Assembly: GCF_014647975.1 (NCBI RefSeq)
Contig: NZ_BMQF01000014.1
Coordinates: 62,001 to 126,000, forward strand
DNA: 64,000 nucleotides
Direction: 5' to 3'
DNA from: Streptomyces fumigatiscleroticus
GTDB taxonomy: Bacteria > Actinomycetota > Actinomycetes > Streptomycetales > Streptomycetaceae
Below the pieces are notes generated by a model. That model did not search any database, was not told the DNA's origin, and was given only the letters and a program-made list of their open reading frames with translations. The translations under genes and the position numbers were made by a program. Position 1 is the first letter of the stretch, and the number at the start of each line of letters is the position of its first letter. Shown here in pieces: positions 8,614 through 17,476 of this stretch.

Positions 8614-9075
8614 ATGAGTGAGATCGCAGGGCGCACCACCCTCCGTCAGGGCGCGACAGCCGTCGTCCACGAGTCGTACTCCTTCGCCTGCATGCGCTGC
8701 GGGCACGGCTGGGAGCAGGCGTACGAGATAGAGCACCACCGCGACGCCGAGGGCCAGGAGTTCGTGCTGTACGTGGCCGACGGCCGCATCGTGCCCTCGC
8801 CGCTGAGCCGGCCCGCGTGCGAGAACTGCGACAACCACGTCGTGCGGATCATGCGAGCGGGCCGGGTGGCATCGGCGCGCGACGCGGCGCACCGCCCGCA
8901 CCAGGCCGCACCCGGTCAGGCCGCACCCGGTCAGGCCGCGGAGGCCGGGACGCCGGCCGCAGGACCGGTCGAGGTGCCGGAACCCGCGGCGGAGGCCGCA
9001 CCGGCGAAGCAGCCGGCCGACCACCACTGGCACCTGTCCGATCTGCTCCACCCCTTCCACCGCAGGGCGAGCTGA
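8614..9075 (+). CDS. Small protein with one four-Cys zinc-ribbon-like N-terminal domain and Ala/Pro-rich tail
   Basis: This 153-residue protein has no assigned function. Residues 1-75 form a compact domain with C-x-x-C (CMRCGHGW, near residue 28) and a second C-x-x-C (CENCDNH, near 69), a four-Cys zinc-ribbon pattern. The remainder is low-complexity and includes an AAPGQ repeat, ending in a His-rich segment. AGGAG 6 bases before ATG 8614 fixes the start. The family is widespread in Streptomyces in my experience, next to rsmI and tatD. It could be a nucleic-acid-binding or redox-sensing protein; nothing in the sequence decides this. Confidence 0.8.
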   Translation: MSEIAGRTTLRQGATAVVHESYSFACMRCGHGWEQAYEIEHHRDAEGQEFVLYVADGRIVPSPLSRPACENCDNHVVRIMRAGRVASARDAAHRPHQAAPGQAAPGQAAEAGTPAAGPVEVPEPAAEAAPAKQPADHHWHLSDLLHPFHRRAS

Positions 9076-9119
9076 CGCCTCCGCGCCCCGCCGGCATGCC
9101 CCTTTCGTAGGATCGGGGC

Positions 9120-10013
9120 ATGCCTTCGAACGCCTCCGGCAGCCCCGACAAGAACGCGGCGCCGCCGCTCCCGGAACCCCTCCGGGTGCCGGTCGCCGAC
9201 TCGCACACCCACCTCGACATGCAGTCCGGCACGGTCGAGGAGGCCCTCGCCAAGGCGGCGTCGGCCGGCGTGACGACGGTCGTCCAGGTCGGCTGCGATC
9301 TGCGCGGCTCCCGGTGGGCGGCCGAGACCGCGGCGGCGTACGGCAACGTCCACGCCGCCGTCGCCCTGCACCCCAACGAGGCGCCGCGCATCGTGCACGG
9401 GGACCCTGGGGGAGGCTCGTCGCGGCAGGTCGCGCGCGAGCCCGGCGGGGACGCCGCCCTCGACGAGGCGCTGGCGGAGATCGACCGGCTGGCCGCGCTG
9501 GACCAGGTCAAGGGCGTCGGCGAGACGGGCCTGGACTACTTCCGCACCGGTCCCGAGGGCAAGGAGGCGCAGGAGCGGTCCTTCCGCGCCCACATCGAGA
9601 TCGCCAAACGGCACGGCAAGGCCCTGGTGATCCACGACCGCGAGGCCCACGCCGACGTGCTGCGCATCCTCAAGGAGGAGGGCGCCCCCGAGCGCACGGT
9701 CTTCCACTGCTACTCCGGCGACGCCGAGATGGCGGAGATCTGCGCCCGCGCCGGATACTTCATGTCCTTCGCCGGCAACGTCACCTTCAAGAACGCCCAG
9801 AACCTGCGCGACGCCCTCGCGGTGGCCCCGCTGGAGCTGGTCCTGGTGGAGACGGACGCGCCCTTCCTGACGCCGGTGCCGTACCGCGGACGGCCCAACG
9901 CCCCGTATCTCGTTCCGGTCACGGTGCGCGCCATGGCCGCCGTGCGCGGCATCGACGAGGACACGCTGGCGACGGCCCTCGCGGCGAACACGGCACAGGC
10001 CTTCGGCTACTGA
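9120..10013 (+). CDS. tatD: TatD family metal-dependent deoxyribonuclease
   Basis: This 297-residue hydrolase of the amidohydrolase superfamily has 3'-5' exonuclease or DNase activity in characterised relatives. Metal ligands are visible: H-T-H in 'DSHTHLDM' near residue 27, E in 'GVGETGLDY' near 137, H in 'LVIHDREAH' near 170, H in 'FHCYSG' near 195 and D in 'VETDAPF' near 247. Between residues about 94 and 111 there is a Gly/Arg-rich insertion relative to typical TatD that coincides with a Streptomyces-type short repeat in the DNA (9406-9445). The Rpf-like gene follows after 101 bp. Confidence 0.93.
   Translation: MPSNASGSPDKNAAPPLPEPLRVPVADSHTHLDMQSGTVEEALAKAASAGVTTVVQVGCDLRGSRWAAETAAAYGNVHAAVALHPNEAPRIVHGDPGGGSSRQVAREPGGDAALDEALAEIDRLAALDQVKGVGETGLDYFRTGPEGKEAQERSFRAHIEIAKRHGKALVIHDREAHADVLRILKEEGAPERTVFHCYSGDAEMAEICARAGYFMSFAGNVTFKNAQNLRDALAVAPLELVLVETDAPFLTPVPYRGRPNAPYLVPVTVRAMAAVRGIDEDTLATALAANTAQAFGY
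9406..9445. repeat. Streptomyces short interspersed repeat-like insertion inside tatD
   Basis: The stretch begins CTGGGGGAGGCTCGTCG and is followed by a Cys-free, Gly/Ser/Arg/Gln-rich peptide not expected in TatD. The CTGGGGGAG core is shared with the element at 20950-20991. The insertion keeps the reading frame. Confidence 0.45.
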
Positions 10014-10114
10014 CCGGCACGCTGCGTAGCCGCGCCGCTTTGGAGAGTGACCGGCACTCCGTTAGGTTCTGTGGGCCCGAACCGGACCCACCGGCCCCTC
10101 TGGAGCGTGTCGGC

Positions 10115-11605
10115 GTGAGCAACTCGCAGTACGAGACCTACCAGCCGTACGGCCGGCGCGGCGCGTACGGCCTCCGCGAACCCGGCGGGGCGTACGACCC
10201 CTACGGGACGGGTGAGGCGTTCGGCGCGGAGCACGCCTACGGCGGGGGGTACGCCGGCGACGCGACGCCGCTGGCGTACGACGACGGCGGCTGGCTGTCG
10301 CCGCTGCCGCGTCAGGCGGGGCGCCTGCCGGAGCCGAAACCGGAGCGGGAGCCGGATCCGGGGCCTGATCCGGACCCGCACGCGGCCTTCGCCGCGGATC
10401 CGGGCCGGGGGCCGGTGGCGGCGTCCGGGCCCGATTCCGGTTCCCCGCCGCCTGCCGGGGCGGGCGGCCGGCGGGCGGCACGCCGGCGCAGGGCGCGGTA
10501 CCCGGAGCGGTCGGACGGCCCGATGCGCCGTCTGCTGCCCCAGGCGCTGGTCGTCGTCTTCCTCGCGGGCGGCACCACGGCCTTCGTCGCCAAGGACAAG
10601 GCGGTGGAGCTGAGCGTCGACGGCAGCCCCCGCACCCTGCACACCTTCGCCGACGACGTGACCGAGCTGCTCGCGGAGGAGGGCGTCGAGGTCGGCGCCC
10701 ACGACAAGGTCTCGCCCGCCACCGGCACGGCGCTCGGCACCGGCGACGAGATCGCCGTGCACTACGGGCGCCCCGTACGGCTCACGCTCGACGGGCACCG
10801 GCGCGTGGTGTGGACGACGGCCCGCACGGTGGGCGGCATGCTGCGGCAGCTGGGGGTGCGGGCGGAGGGCGCCTACGTCTCGGCCTCGCGGGCCCGGCGC
10901 ATCGGGCGGGAGGGCCTCGTGCTGCAGGTGCGGACCGAACGGGTCGTGACGGTGCTGGCGGACGGCCGCACGCACACCGTCCGCACCAACGCGGCGACCG
11001 TGCAGGAGGTCGTCGAGCAGGCCGGTGTCAGCCTGCGCGGCGAGGACACGACCTCCGTCGCGCCGGAGAGCTTCCCGCGGGACGGGCAGACCGTCACCGT
11101 GCTGCGGATCAGCGGCGTGAAGGAGATCCGCGAGGAACCGATCCCGTTCCGGACGCGGCGGGAGGAGGACCCGTCCCTGCTCCAGGGCACGGAGGTCGTC
11201 GAGGAGGCCGGACAGCCCGGGCTGCGCCGGGTCAGCTACTTCCTGCGCACGGTCAACGGGGTCCAGCAGAAGCCGCGCCGGACCGACTCCGAGGTGGTGC
11301 GGGAGCCGCGTCCGCGGGTGGTGGTGGTCGGCACCATGCCGCGGCCGGCGTCCGTGGCGGGCGCCGACGGGCTCGACTGGCAGGGGCTGGCGGCCTGCGA
11401 GTCGGGCGGCCGGCCCGACGCGGTGGACTCCTCGGGCACCTACGGCGGGCTCTACCAGCTGGACCAGCAGACCTGGCACGGCCTCGGCGGCCGGGGCCGC
11501 CCCCAGGACGCGCCCCCCGACGAGCAGACGTACCGCGCCAAGAAGCTCTACGTGCAGCGCGGCCCCAGCCCCTGGCCCCACTGCGGCGCCCGCCTGCGCG
11601 ACTGA
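10115..11605 (+). CDS. Resuscitation-promoting factor-like cell-wall lytic protein with DUF348/G5 domains (RpfB type)
   Basis: This 496-residue envelope protein has a long disordered Tyr/Gly/Pro-rich cytosolic N-terminus (about 1-135), one TM or uncleaved signal helix near residues 145-165, three DUF348 repeats (about 170-335), a G5 domain (about 340-405) and a C-terminal transglycosylase-like Rpf domain (about 420-496). The Rpf domain starts 'LDWQGLAACESGG', whose Glu is the expected catalytic residue. Rpf enzymes cleave peptidoglycan and promote spore germination. The GTG at 10115 has only a weak ribosome site. The long cytosolic tail is unlike mycobacterial RpfB. Confidence 0.88.
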   Translation: MSNSQYETYQPYGRRGAYGLREPGGAYDPYGTGEAFGAEHAYGGGYAGDATPLAYDDGGWLSPLPRQAGRLPEPKPEREPDPGPDPDPHAAFAADPGRGPVAASGPDSGSPPPAGAGGRRAARRRRARYPERSDGPMRRLLPQALVVVFLAGGTTAFVAKDKAVELSVDGSPRTLHTFADDVTELLAEEGVEVGAHDKVSPATGTALGTGDEIAVHYGRPVRLTLDGHRRVVWTTARTVGGMLRQLGVRAEGAYVSASRARRIGREGLVLQVRTERVVTVLADGRTHTVRTNAATVQEVVEQAGVSLRGEDTTSVAPESFPRDGQTVTVLRISGVKEIREEPIPFRTRREEDPSLLQGTEVVEEAGQPGLRRVSYFLRTVNGVQQKPRRTDSEVVREPRPRVVVVGTMPRPASVAGADGLDWQGLAACESGGRPDAVDSSGTYGGLYQLDQQTWHGLGGRGRPQDAPPDEQTYRAKKLYVQRGPSPWPHCGARLRD

Positions 11606-11710
11606 GACGACGGGCACCCGGGCGGGGCGTCGCGTCCGTGCCGGGCCGCGCCCGTCCCGGTGCCCGTGGGGATGGGCCCGGCGGGTGGATGAGCCCCGTA
11701 CGCTTGTGCC

Positions 11711-12583
11711 GTGAGCAGCCCCATCCCCGACGCCCTCCTGGGCCCCGCCGACATCCGTGACCTCGCGGCGGCCCTCGGCGTGCGCCCCACCAAGCAGCGC
11801 GGCCAGAACTTCGTGATCGACGCGAACACCGTCCGCCGGATCGTCCGCACCGCCGGGGTCCGCCCCGACGACGTGGTGGTGGAGGTCGGCCCGGGGCTCG
11901 GCTCGCTCACCCTGGCGCTGCTGGAGGCCGCCGGCCGGGTCACCGCCGTGGAGATCGACGACGTCCTCGCCGCCGCGCTGCCCGCGACCGTCGAGGCCCG
12001 GATGCCGGACCGCGCGGACCGGTTCGCCCTGGTCCACTCCGACGCGATGCACGTGACCGAGCTGCCCGGCCCGGCGCCGACCGCGCTGGTCGCGAACCTG
12101 CCCTACAACGTCGCCGTCCCCGTGCTGCTGCACATGCTCGACACCTTCCCGAGCATCGAGCGGACCCTCGTCATGGTCCAGGCGGAGGTCGCCGACCGGC
12201 TCGCCGCCGCGCCCGGCTCCAAGGTGTACGGCGTGCCGTCCGTCAAGGCCAACTGGTACGCCGAGGTCAAGCGGGCCGGCGCCATCGGACGCAATGTCTT
12301 CTGGCCCGCGCCCAACGTGGACAGCGGGCTGGTCTCCCTGGTCCGCCGGACCGAGCCGGTCTCGACGACCGCCTCCAAGCGCGAGGTCTTCGCGGTGGTC
12401 GACGCGGCGTTCGCGCAGCGCCGCAAGACCCTGCGGGCGGCCCTGGCCGGCTGGGCCGGGTCCGCGGCCGCCGCCGAGGAGGCGCTGCTCGCCGCCGGGG
12501 TGTCGCCGCAGGCGCGCGGCGAGGCGCTCACCGTCGAGGAGTTCGCCCGTATCGCAGAGCACAAGGAGCCCGGTCAGAAGTGA
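11711..12583 (+). CDS. rsmA: 16S rRNA (adenine1518/1519-N6)-dimethyltransferase RsmA (KsgA)
   Basis: This 290-residue SAM-dependent enzyme dimethylates the two adenines of helix 45 late in 30S assembly. SAM motif I (V-E-V-G-P-G-L-G-S-L) is near residue 58 and the catalytic N-L-P-Y motif near 128. The N-terminal 'PTKQRGQNFVID' is typical. The last codons overlap ispE by 4 bases (GTGA), a conserved actinobacterial arrangement that couples the two. A 15-bp tandem repeat starts in the last codons. Confidence 0.96.
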   Translation: MSSPIPDALLGPADIRDLAAALGVRPTKQRGQNFVIDANTVRRIVRTAGVRPDDVVVEVGPGLGSLTLALLEAAGRVTAVEIDDVLAAALPATVEARMPDRADRFALVHSDAMHVTELPGPAPTALVANLPYNVAVPVLLHMLDTFPSIERTLVMVQAEVADRLAAAPGSKVYGVPSVKANWYAEVKRAGAIGRNVFWPAPNVDSGLVSLVRRTEPVSTTASKREVFAVVDAAFAQRRKTLRAALAGWAGSAAAAEEALLAAGVSPQARGEALTVEEFARIAEHKEPGQK

Positions 12584-12630
12584 GTCGGTCAGAAGCGAGC
12601 CGGTCGCAAGCGAGCCGGTCGCAAGCGAGC
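12571..12630. repeat. Four tandem copies of a 15-bp unit across the rsmA/ispE junction
   Basis: Four adjacent units of 15 bases (consensus CGGTCGCAAGCGAGC) occupy 12571-12585, 12586-12600, 12601-12615 and 12616-12630. The first carries the rsmA stop and the ispE GTG; the last two are identical. They encode S-R-S-(E/Q)-A steps at the IspE N-terminus. The length is a multiple of three, so copy-number change keeps ispE in frame. Confidence 0.9.
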
Positions 12631-13521
12631 GTCACCGTCCGGGTCCCGGCCAAGGTCAACGTCCAGCTCGCCGTCGGCGCCGCCCGCCCCGACGGCTTCC
12701 ACGACCTGGCCAACGTCTTCCTGGCGGTCGGCCTCTACGACGAGGTCACCGTCACCCCGGCCGAGGAACTGCGGGTGACCTGCACGGGTCCGGACGCCGG
12801 CCAGGTCCCCCTGGACCGCACCAACCTCGCGGCCCGCGCGGCGCTGGCCCTCGCCGCACGCCACGGCCGCAGCCCCGACGTGCACATCCACATCGCCAAG
12901 GACATCCCCGTGGCCGGCGGCATGGCGGGCGGCAGCGCCGACGGCGCGGCGGCGCTGGTGGCGTGCGACGCGCTGTGGGGCACGGACGCCTCCCGCGCCG
13001 AACTGCTCGACATCTGCGCCGAACTCGGCAGCGACGTGCCGTTCAGCCTGGTCGGCGGGGCCGCCCTCGGCACCGGCCGGGGCGAGCTGCTGACCCCCCT
13101 GGAGGTGGGCGGCACCTTCCACTGGGTCTTCGCGATGGCCCACCGCGGGCTGTCCACCCCGGCCGTCTTCCGCGAGTTCGACCGGCTGGGTGAAGGGACG
13201 GAGATCCCCGAGCCCGTCGCCTCCCGGCCGCTGCTGGACGCCCTGGCCAAGGGCGACCCCGACGCGCTCGCCGCCGCCGTCTCCAACGACCTCCAGCCGG
13301 CCGCGCTGTCCCTCTTCCCCGAGCTGTCCGCCACCCTCGCCGCCGGACGCGCCGCCGGTGCCCTGGCCGCGCTGGTCTCGGGCTCGGGCCCGACCACGGC
13401 TTTCCTCGCCCGGGACGCCGCGTCGGCGGCCGGGGTGGCCGAGGCGCTGCGCACGTCCGGCACCTGCCGCACCGTGCGCACGGCGCAGGCACCGGCGCCG
13501 GGCGCCACCGTGCGCGGCTGA
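12580..13521 (+). CDS. ispE: 4-diphosphocytidyl-2-C-methyl-D-erythritol kinase IspE
   Basis: This 313-residue GHMP kinase phosphorylates CDP-methylerythritol in the MEP isoprenoid pathway. Motifs are 'VPAKVNVQLAVG' at residues 22-33, the ATP loop 'VAGGMAGGSADGAA' near 110 and 'SGSGPTTAF' near 268. The first 17 residues are a repetitive S-R-S-x-A tail made by the tandem repeat; the conserved protein begins at about residue 18 (VTVRVPAKVN). The GTG at 12580 overlapping rsmA is the only clear start. I infer the tail is a dispensable expansion. Confidence 0.95.
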   Translation: MSRSEASRSQASRSQASVTVRVPAKVNVQLAVGAARPDGFHDLANVFLAVGLYDEVTVTPAEELRVTCTGPDAGQVPLDRTNLAARAALALAARHGRSPDVHIHIAKDIPVAGGMAGGSADGAAALVACDALWGTDASRAELLDICAELGSDVPFSLVGGAALGTGRGELLTPLEVGGTFHWVFAMAHRGLSTPAVFREFDRLGEGTEIPEPVASRPLLDALAKGDPDALAAAVSNDLQPAALSLFPELSATLAAGRAAGALAALVSGSGPTTAFLARDAASAAGVAEALRTSGTCRTVRTAQAPAPGATVRG

Positions 13522-13615
13522 GAGCGGCGGAAGGCCCGCGGCCGGGCGGAGAACCGGCCGTTTCCGGTCCCGGACTACCCTGGAGGGTCGATCGATCCCC
13601 CGGGGCAGGAGAGAA

Positions 13616-15433
13616 ATGGCCGTCAACCTGGTCAATGTCGAGAACGTCAGCAAGGTGTACGGCACCCGTGCCCTCCTCGACGGCGTCTCGCTCGGCGTCT
13701 CCGAAGGCGACCGCATCGGCGTCGTCGGACGCAACGGCGACGGCAAGACGACCCTGATCCGGATGCTCGCCCGGCTGGAGGAGGCCGATTCCGGCCGGGT
13801 CACCCACTCGGGCGGGCTGCGGCTCGGCGTGCTCACCCAGCACGACTCCCTCGATCCGGAGGCCACCGTCCGCCACGAGGTCATCGGTGACCTGGCCGAC
13901 CACGAGTGGGCGGGCAACGCCAAGATCAGGGACGTGCTGACCGGGCTCTTCGGCGGCCTGGACCTGCCCGGCTTCCCGCAGGGGCTGGACACCGTCATCG
14001 GCCCGCTCTCCGGCGGTGAGCGGCGCCGTATCGCGCTCGCCAAGCTGCTCATCGAGGAGCAGGACCTGATCGTCCTGGACGAGCCCACCAACCACCTCGA
14101 CGTCGAGGGCATCGCCTGGCTCGCCCGGCATCTCCAGAACCGGCGCTCCGCGCTGGTCTGCGTCACCCACGACCGCTGGTTCCTCGACCAGGTCTGCACG
14201 CGCATGTGGGACGTGCAGCGCGGCACCGTCCACGAGTACGAGGGCGGCTACTCCGACTACGTCTTCGCCCGCGCCGAACGCGAGCGCATCGCCGCCACCG
14301 AGGAGACCAAGCGGCAGAACCTGGTCCGCAAGGAGCTGGCCTGGCTGCGCCGCGGCGCCCCCGCCCGCACCTCCAAGCCGCGCTTCCGGGTGGAGGCCGC
14401 CAACGAGCTGATCCAGGACGTACCGCCGCCCCGGGACACCAGCGAGCTGATGAAGTTCGCCTCCTCCCGGCTCGGCAAGACCGTCTTCGACCTGGAGGAC
14501 ATCACCGTCCAGGCCGGGCCGAAGGTGCTGCTCAAGCACGTCACCTGGCAGCTCGGCCCCGGCGACCGCATCGGTCTGGTCGGCGTCAACGGCGCCGGCA
14601 AGACCTCCCTGCTGCGCGCGCTCGCGGACGCCGCGTACAGCGAGGGCGAGCGGCAGCCGGCCGCGGGCCGGATCCGCGTCGGCAAGACCGTCAAGCTCGC
14701 CTACCTCTCCCAGGAGATCGCCGAACTCGACCCCAACTGGCGGGTGCTGGAGGCGGTGCAGCGGGTGCGCGAGCGCGTCGACCTCGGCAAGGGGCGGGAG
14801 ATGACCGCCGGGCAGCTGTGCGAGACGTTCGGCTTCGGCAAGGAGAAGCAGTGGACGCCGGTCGGCGACCTGTCCGGCGGTGAACGGCGGCGGCTCCAGC
14901 TGCTCCGGCTGCTCATGGACGAGCCCAACGTCCTCTTCCTCGACGAGCCCACCAACGACCTGGACATCGAGACGCTGACGCAGCTGGAGGACGTGCTCGA
15001 CGGCTGGCCCGGCTCGATGATCGTCATCTCCCACGACCGGTTCTTCGTCGAGCGCACCACGGACCGCGTGTTCGCCCTGCTCGGCGACGGCACGCTGCGG
15101 ATGCTGCCGCGCGGCATCGACGAGTACCTGGAGCGGCGGCAGCGAATGGAAGAGGCCGCTGCGGCCGCGGCGGCCCCGTCCCCGGCGCCCGCCGCCGTCG
15201 GGGCCGTACCGGAGAAGAGCGCCGCCGACGTGCGCGCGGCCAAGAAGGAGCTCCAGAAGATCGAGCGTCAGCTCGACAAGGTCTCCGAGAAGGAGACCAG
15301 GCTGCACGCGCAGATCGCCGAGCACGCCACGGACTTCGCCAAGGTCGCCGAACTCGACGCCGAACTGCGCGAACTGGCCGGACAGCGCGAGGAACTGGAG
15401 CTGCGCTGGCTGGAACTGGCGGAGGACGCCTGA
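13616..15433 (+). CDS. ABC-F family ATPase (Uup-like ribosome-associated factor)
   Basis: This 605-residue soluble protein has two ABC domains and no membrane segment, the hallmark of ABC-F translation factors. Walker A motifs are G-R-N-G-D-G-K-T-T near residue 43 and G-V-N-G-A-G-K-T-S near 327; signature L-S-G-G-E occurs in both halves; both Walker B motifs are followed by the conserved E-P-T-N-(H/D)-L-D. A basic inter-domain linker (about 225-275) and a C-terminal coiled coil (about 535-600) resemble Uup. Such proteins act on the ribosomal E site or resolve stalled complexes. It is not clearly an antibiotic-resistance type, and it follows ispE with its own GGAG ribosome site. Confidence 0.9.
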   Translation: MAVNLVNVENVSKVYGTRALLDGVSLGVSEGDRIGVVGRNGDGKTTLIRMLARLEEADSGRVTHSGGLRLGVLTQHDSLDPEATVRHEVIGDLADHEWAGNAKIRDVLTGLFGGLDLPGFPQGLDTVIGPLSGGERRRIALAKLLIEEQDLIVLDEPTNHLDVEGIAWLARHLQNRRSALVCVTHDRWFLDQVCTRMWDVQRGTVHEYEGGYSDYVFARAERERIAATEETKRQNLVRKELAWLRRGAPARTSKPRFRVEAANELIQDVPPPRDTSELMKFASSRLGKTVFDLEDITVQAGPKVLLKHVTWQLGPGDRIGLVGVNGAGKTSLLRALADAAYSEGERQPAAGRIRVGKTVKLAYLSQEIAELDPNWRVLEAVQRVRERVDLGKGREMTAGQLCETFGFGKEKQWTPVGDLSGGERRRLQLLRLLMDEPNVLFLDEPTNDLDIETLTQLEDVLDGWPGSMIVISHDRFFVERTTDRVFALLGDGTLRMLPRGIDEYLERRQRMEEAAAAAAAPSPAPAAVGAVPEKSAADVRAAKKELQKIERQLDKVSEKETRLHAQIAEHATDFAKVAELDAELRELAGQREELELRWLELAEDA

Positions 15434-15642
15434 TCCCGCAGGTCCCGTGAAGGGGCCGTGAAGGCGCATAACAAGGGCGTCACGGGCCGGTCCTCCCTTG
15501 GGCACAGGGGCGGACACGGCCCGGTGTGCCGTCGGTCCCGGGTGATAGAAAGAGCCGTCTGAGAACTGTCTGAATACGACTCTGGGTCCGTACGTACCTC
15601 AGGGCGTGGCTAAAAATCAGTGAGCAAGGGGGAGACGCGCTG

Positions 15643-17391
15643 ATGACTCAGCCGCCCAACCAGCCGCCGCAGGGTGGCTTCGGAGCACCGCAGGATCCGC
15701 CGCCGGGAGGCGGCGGCTTCGGGGCCCCGCAGACCCCTCCGCCCCCGCAGGGCCCTCCGCCCGGCGCCCCGCAGCCCGGGTACGGATACCCCCAGCAGCA
15801 GCCCGGCCCCTACGGAACGCCGGGACCGTACGGACAGCCGCAGCAGCCGGGGCCCTACGGGCAGCCCGGTCCGTACAACCAGCAGCCCGGGTACGGCTAC
15901 CCGCCCCAGCCGCAGTTCCCCGGCGCACCCGGCGCCCCGGGCACCCCGCCGTCCGGCTCCCGCAACCCCTTCAAGGGCAAGCCCGCCCTCGCCATCGGCG
16001 CCGCGGTGGCCGCGCTGCTGGTCATCGGCGGCACGGTGTTCGCCGTGACGAGCGGCGACGACGGCGGTGAGAAGAAGCCGGTCGCCGAGCAGAGCGACGA
16101 CGCCAAGCCGTCCGGCTCCGACGCCCCGGTCAACCCCGGTGACGGCAGCGGCGACGGCGGCGAGGACCCCGACAACCTCAACGAGGGCCGCCAGGCCGGC
16201 GAGGCCAAGGTGCTCTGGTACAAGGAGGCGCCCGACGCGCCCGGTTCCGGCGCCGACGCCCCCGGCATGTGGATCACCGACAAGACCGCGGTGAAGGCGG
16301 CGTACAAGCAGGTCTTTGCCTACAACGTGGGTGACGGCAGGCCGACCTGGGACCCGATCACCCTCCCGCAGAAGATCTGCGCGGTCACCCCGCAGAAGAC
16401 GGACGCCGACAAGGTCGTCATCGCCTACATGAGCGGCTCCAGCGACCGCGCCAAGTGCAACCAGCTCCAGGAGCTGGACCTCAATACGGGCGAGAAGGGC
16501 TGGAAGGGCGAGGTCGCCGACGGCGCCCTCTTCGACAGCACGCTCACCGTCGAGCTGTCCATCACCGGCAAGACACTGATGGTGGGCCGCTCGCAGTCGG
16601 GCACGGCGTACGACGTGACGACCGGCAAGAAGCTCTGGGACAAGAAGCGCTACGACGAGAGCTGCTTCCCCTCCGCGTTCGCGGGCGGCGCGAAGCTGGT
16701 CGTGGTCTCCTCCTGCGGCGCCGGCGGCACCAACGAGCACGACGAGATCCAGGAGCTCGACCCCACCACCGGCAAGGCCAAGTGGACCTACCAGATCGAG
16801 AAGGGCTGGCGGGTGGAGCGCACCTACTCCGTCGACCCGCTGGTCGTCTACAGCACCAACGAGGACGAGAAGACCTGGAACATCTCGACCTTCACCGACA
16901 CCGGCAAGATCCGCTCGCAGGTCGACACCGACGAGAGCTTCTCCCCCGAGTGCGGCTGGGCGATCCTCGAACGCGACCTCCAGGGCTGCCTGGGTGTCGC
17001 CGCCGACACGAACGCCCTGTACCTGCCCACCGAGGCGAGCACCGGCGCCAACGAGATCGTCGCGATCAGCCTGTCCACCGGCAAGGAGACCTGGCGCGTC
17101 AAGTCCCCGGCGGAGGAGTCGATGCTGCCGCTGCGGACCGAGGGCGGCAAGCTCATCGCCTATGTGCAGCCGTCGTACGACGCGGGCGGCCAGATCGTCT
17201 CCATTCCGACGGGCGGCGGCGGCCACGAGCCGACGAAGCTGCTCCAGAACCCGGCGGGTGCCGCGGAGGTGGAGAGCGGCTTCTACTCCAAGGCGTTCGC
17301 CTGGGTCGACGGGCGCTTCTATCTCTCGACCACCCGGCTGACCGGCAATGACGACTCCAAGGAGAAGCTGATGCTCGCCTACGGCAAGTGA
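15643..17391 (+). CDS. Membrane-anchored PQQ-like beta-propeller protein with Gly/Pro/Tyr-rich cytosolic tail
   Basis: This 582-residue protein has no assigned role. Residues 1-108 are disordered and rich in Pro, Gly, Gln and Tyr with repeated YGYP and PYGQP steps. A TM helix (about 113-135) leads to an acidic linker and an extracytoplasmic beta-propeller with recurring 'TGKKLWDK', 'TGKAKWTY' and 'TGKETWRV' blades typical of PQQ-like repeats. Several Cys pairs (for example near residues 244 and 267) may form disulfides outside the cell. A second copy of the same design follows 85 bp downstream. Such proteins often resemble the sensor parts of Ser/Thr kinases; no kinase domain is present here. 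Confidence 0.82.
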   Translation: MTQPPNQPPQGGFGAPQDPPPGGGGFGAPQTPPPPQGPPPGAPQPGYGYPQQQPGPYGTPGPYGQPQQPGPYGQPGPYNQQPGYGYPPQPQFPGAPGAPGTPPSGSRNPFKGKPALAIGAAVAALLVIGGTVFAVTSGDDGGEKKPVAEQSDDAKPSGSDAPVNPGDGSGDGGEDPDNLNEGRQAGEAKVLWYKEAPDAPGSGADAPGMWITDKTAVKAAYKQVFAYNVGDGRPTWDPITLPQKICAVTPQKTDADKVVIAYMSGSSDRAKCNQLQELDLNTGEKGWKGEVADGALFDSTLTVELSITGKTLMVGRSQSGTAYDVTTGKKLWDKKRYDESCFPSAFAGGAKLVVVSSCGAGGTNEHDEIQELDPTTGKAKWTYQIEKGWRVERTYSVDPLVVYSTNEDEKTWNISTFTDTGKIRSQVDTDESFSPECGWAILERDLQGCLGVAADTNALYLPTEASTGANEIVAISLSTGKETWRVKSPAEESMLPLRTEGGKLIAYVQPSYDAGGQIVSIPTGGGGHEPTKLLQNPAGAAEVESGFYSKAFAWVDGRFYLSTTRLTGNDDSKEKLMLAYGK

Positions 17392-17476
17392 GGCGCGCCG
17401 TCCGTCCTCCCGCAGCTCCCGCGGCTTTCGCCGCCCCGGTCGTTCCCGCCGTCTCCGTCTTCGAGGTACTCACGTC

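Noticed and set aside
7318..9060. Upstream extension of pmt giving a protein of 1161 residues
   Set aside because: The extension is antisense to rsmI and the Zn-ribbon gene, with poor codon use and no homology; GTG 7317 gives the normal Pmt length.
10014..10114. Cyclic-di-AMP (ydaO-type) riboswitch upstream of the Rpf-like gene
   Set aside because: The 101-bp leader is too short and lacks the conserved core, although some Streptomyces rpf genes have one.
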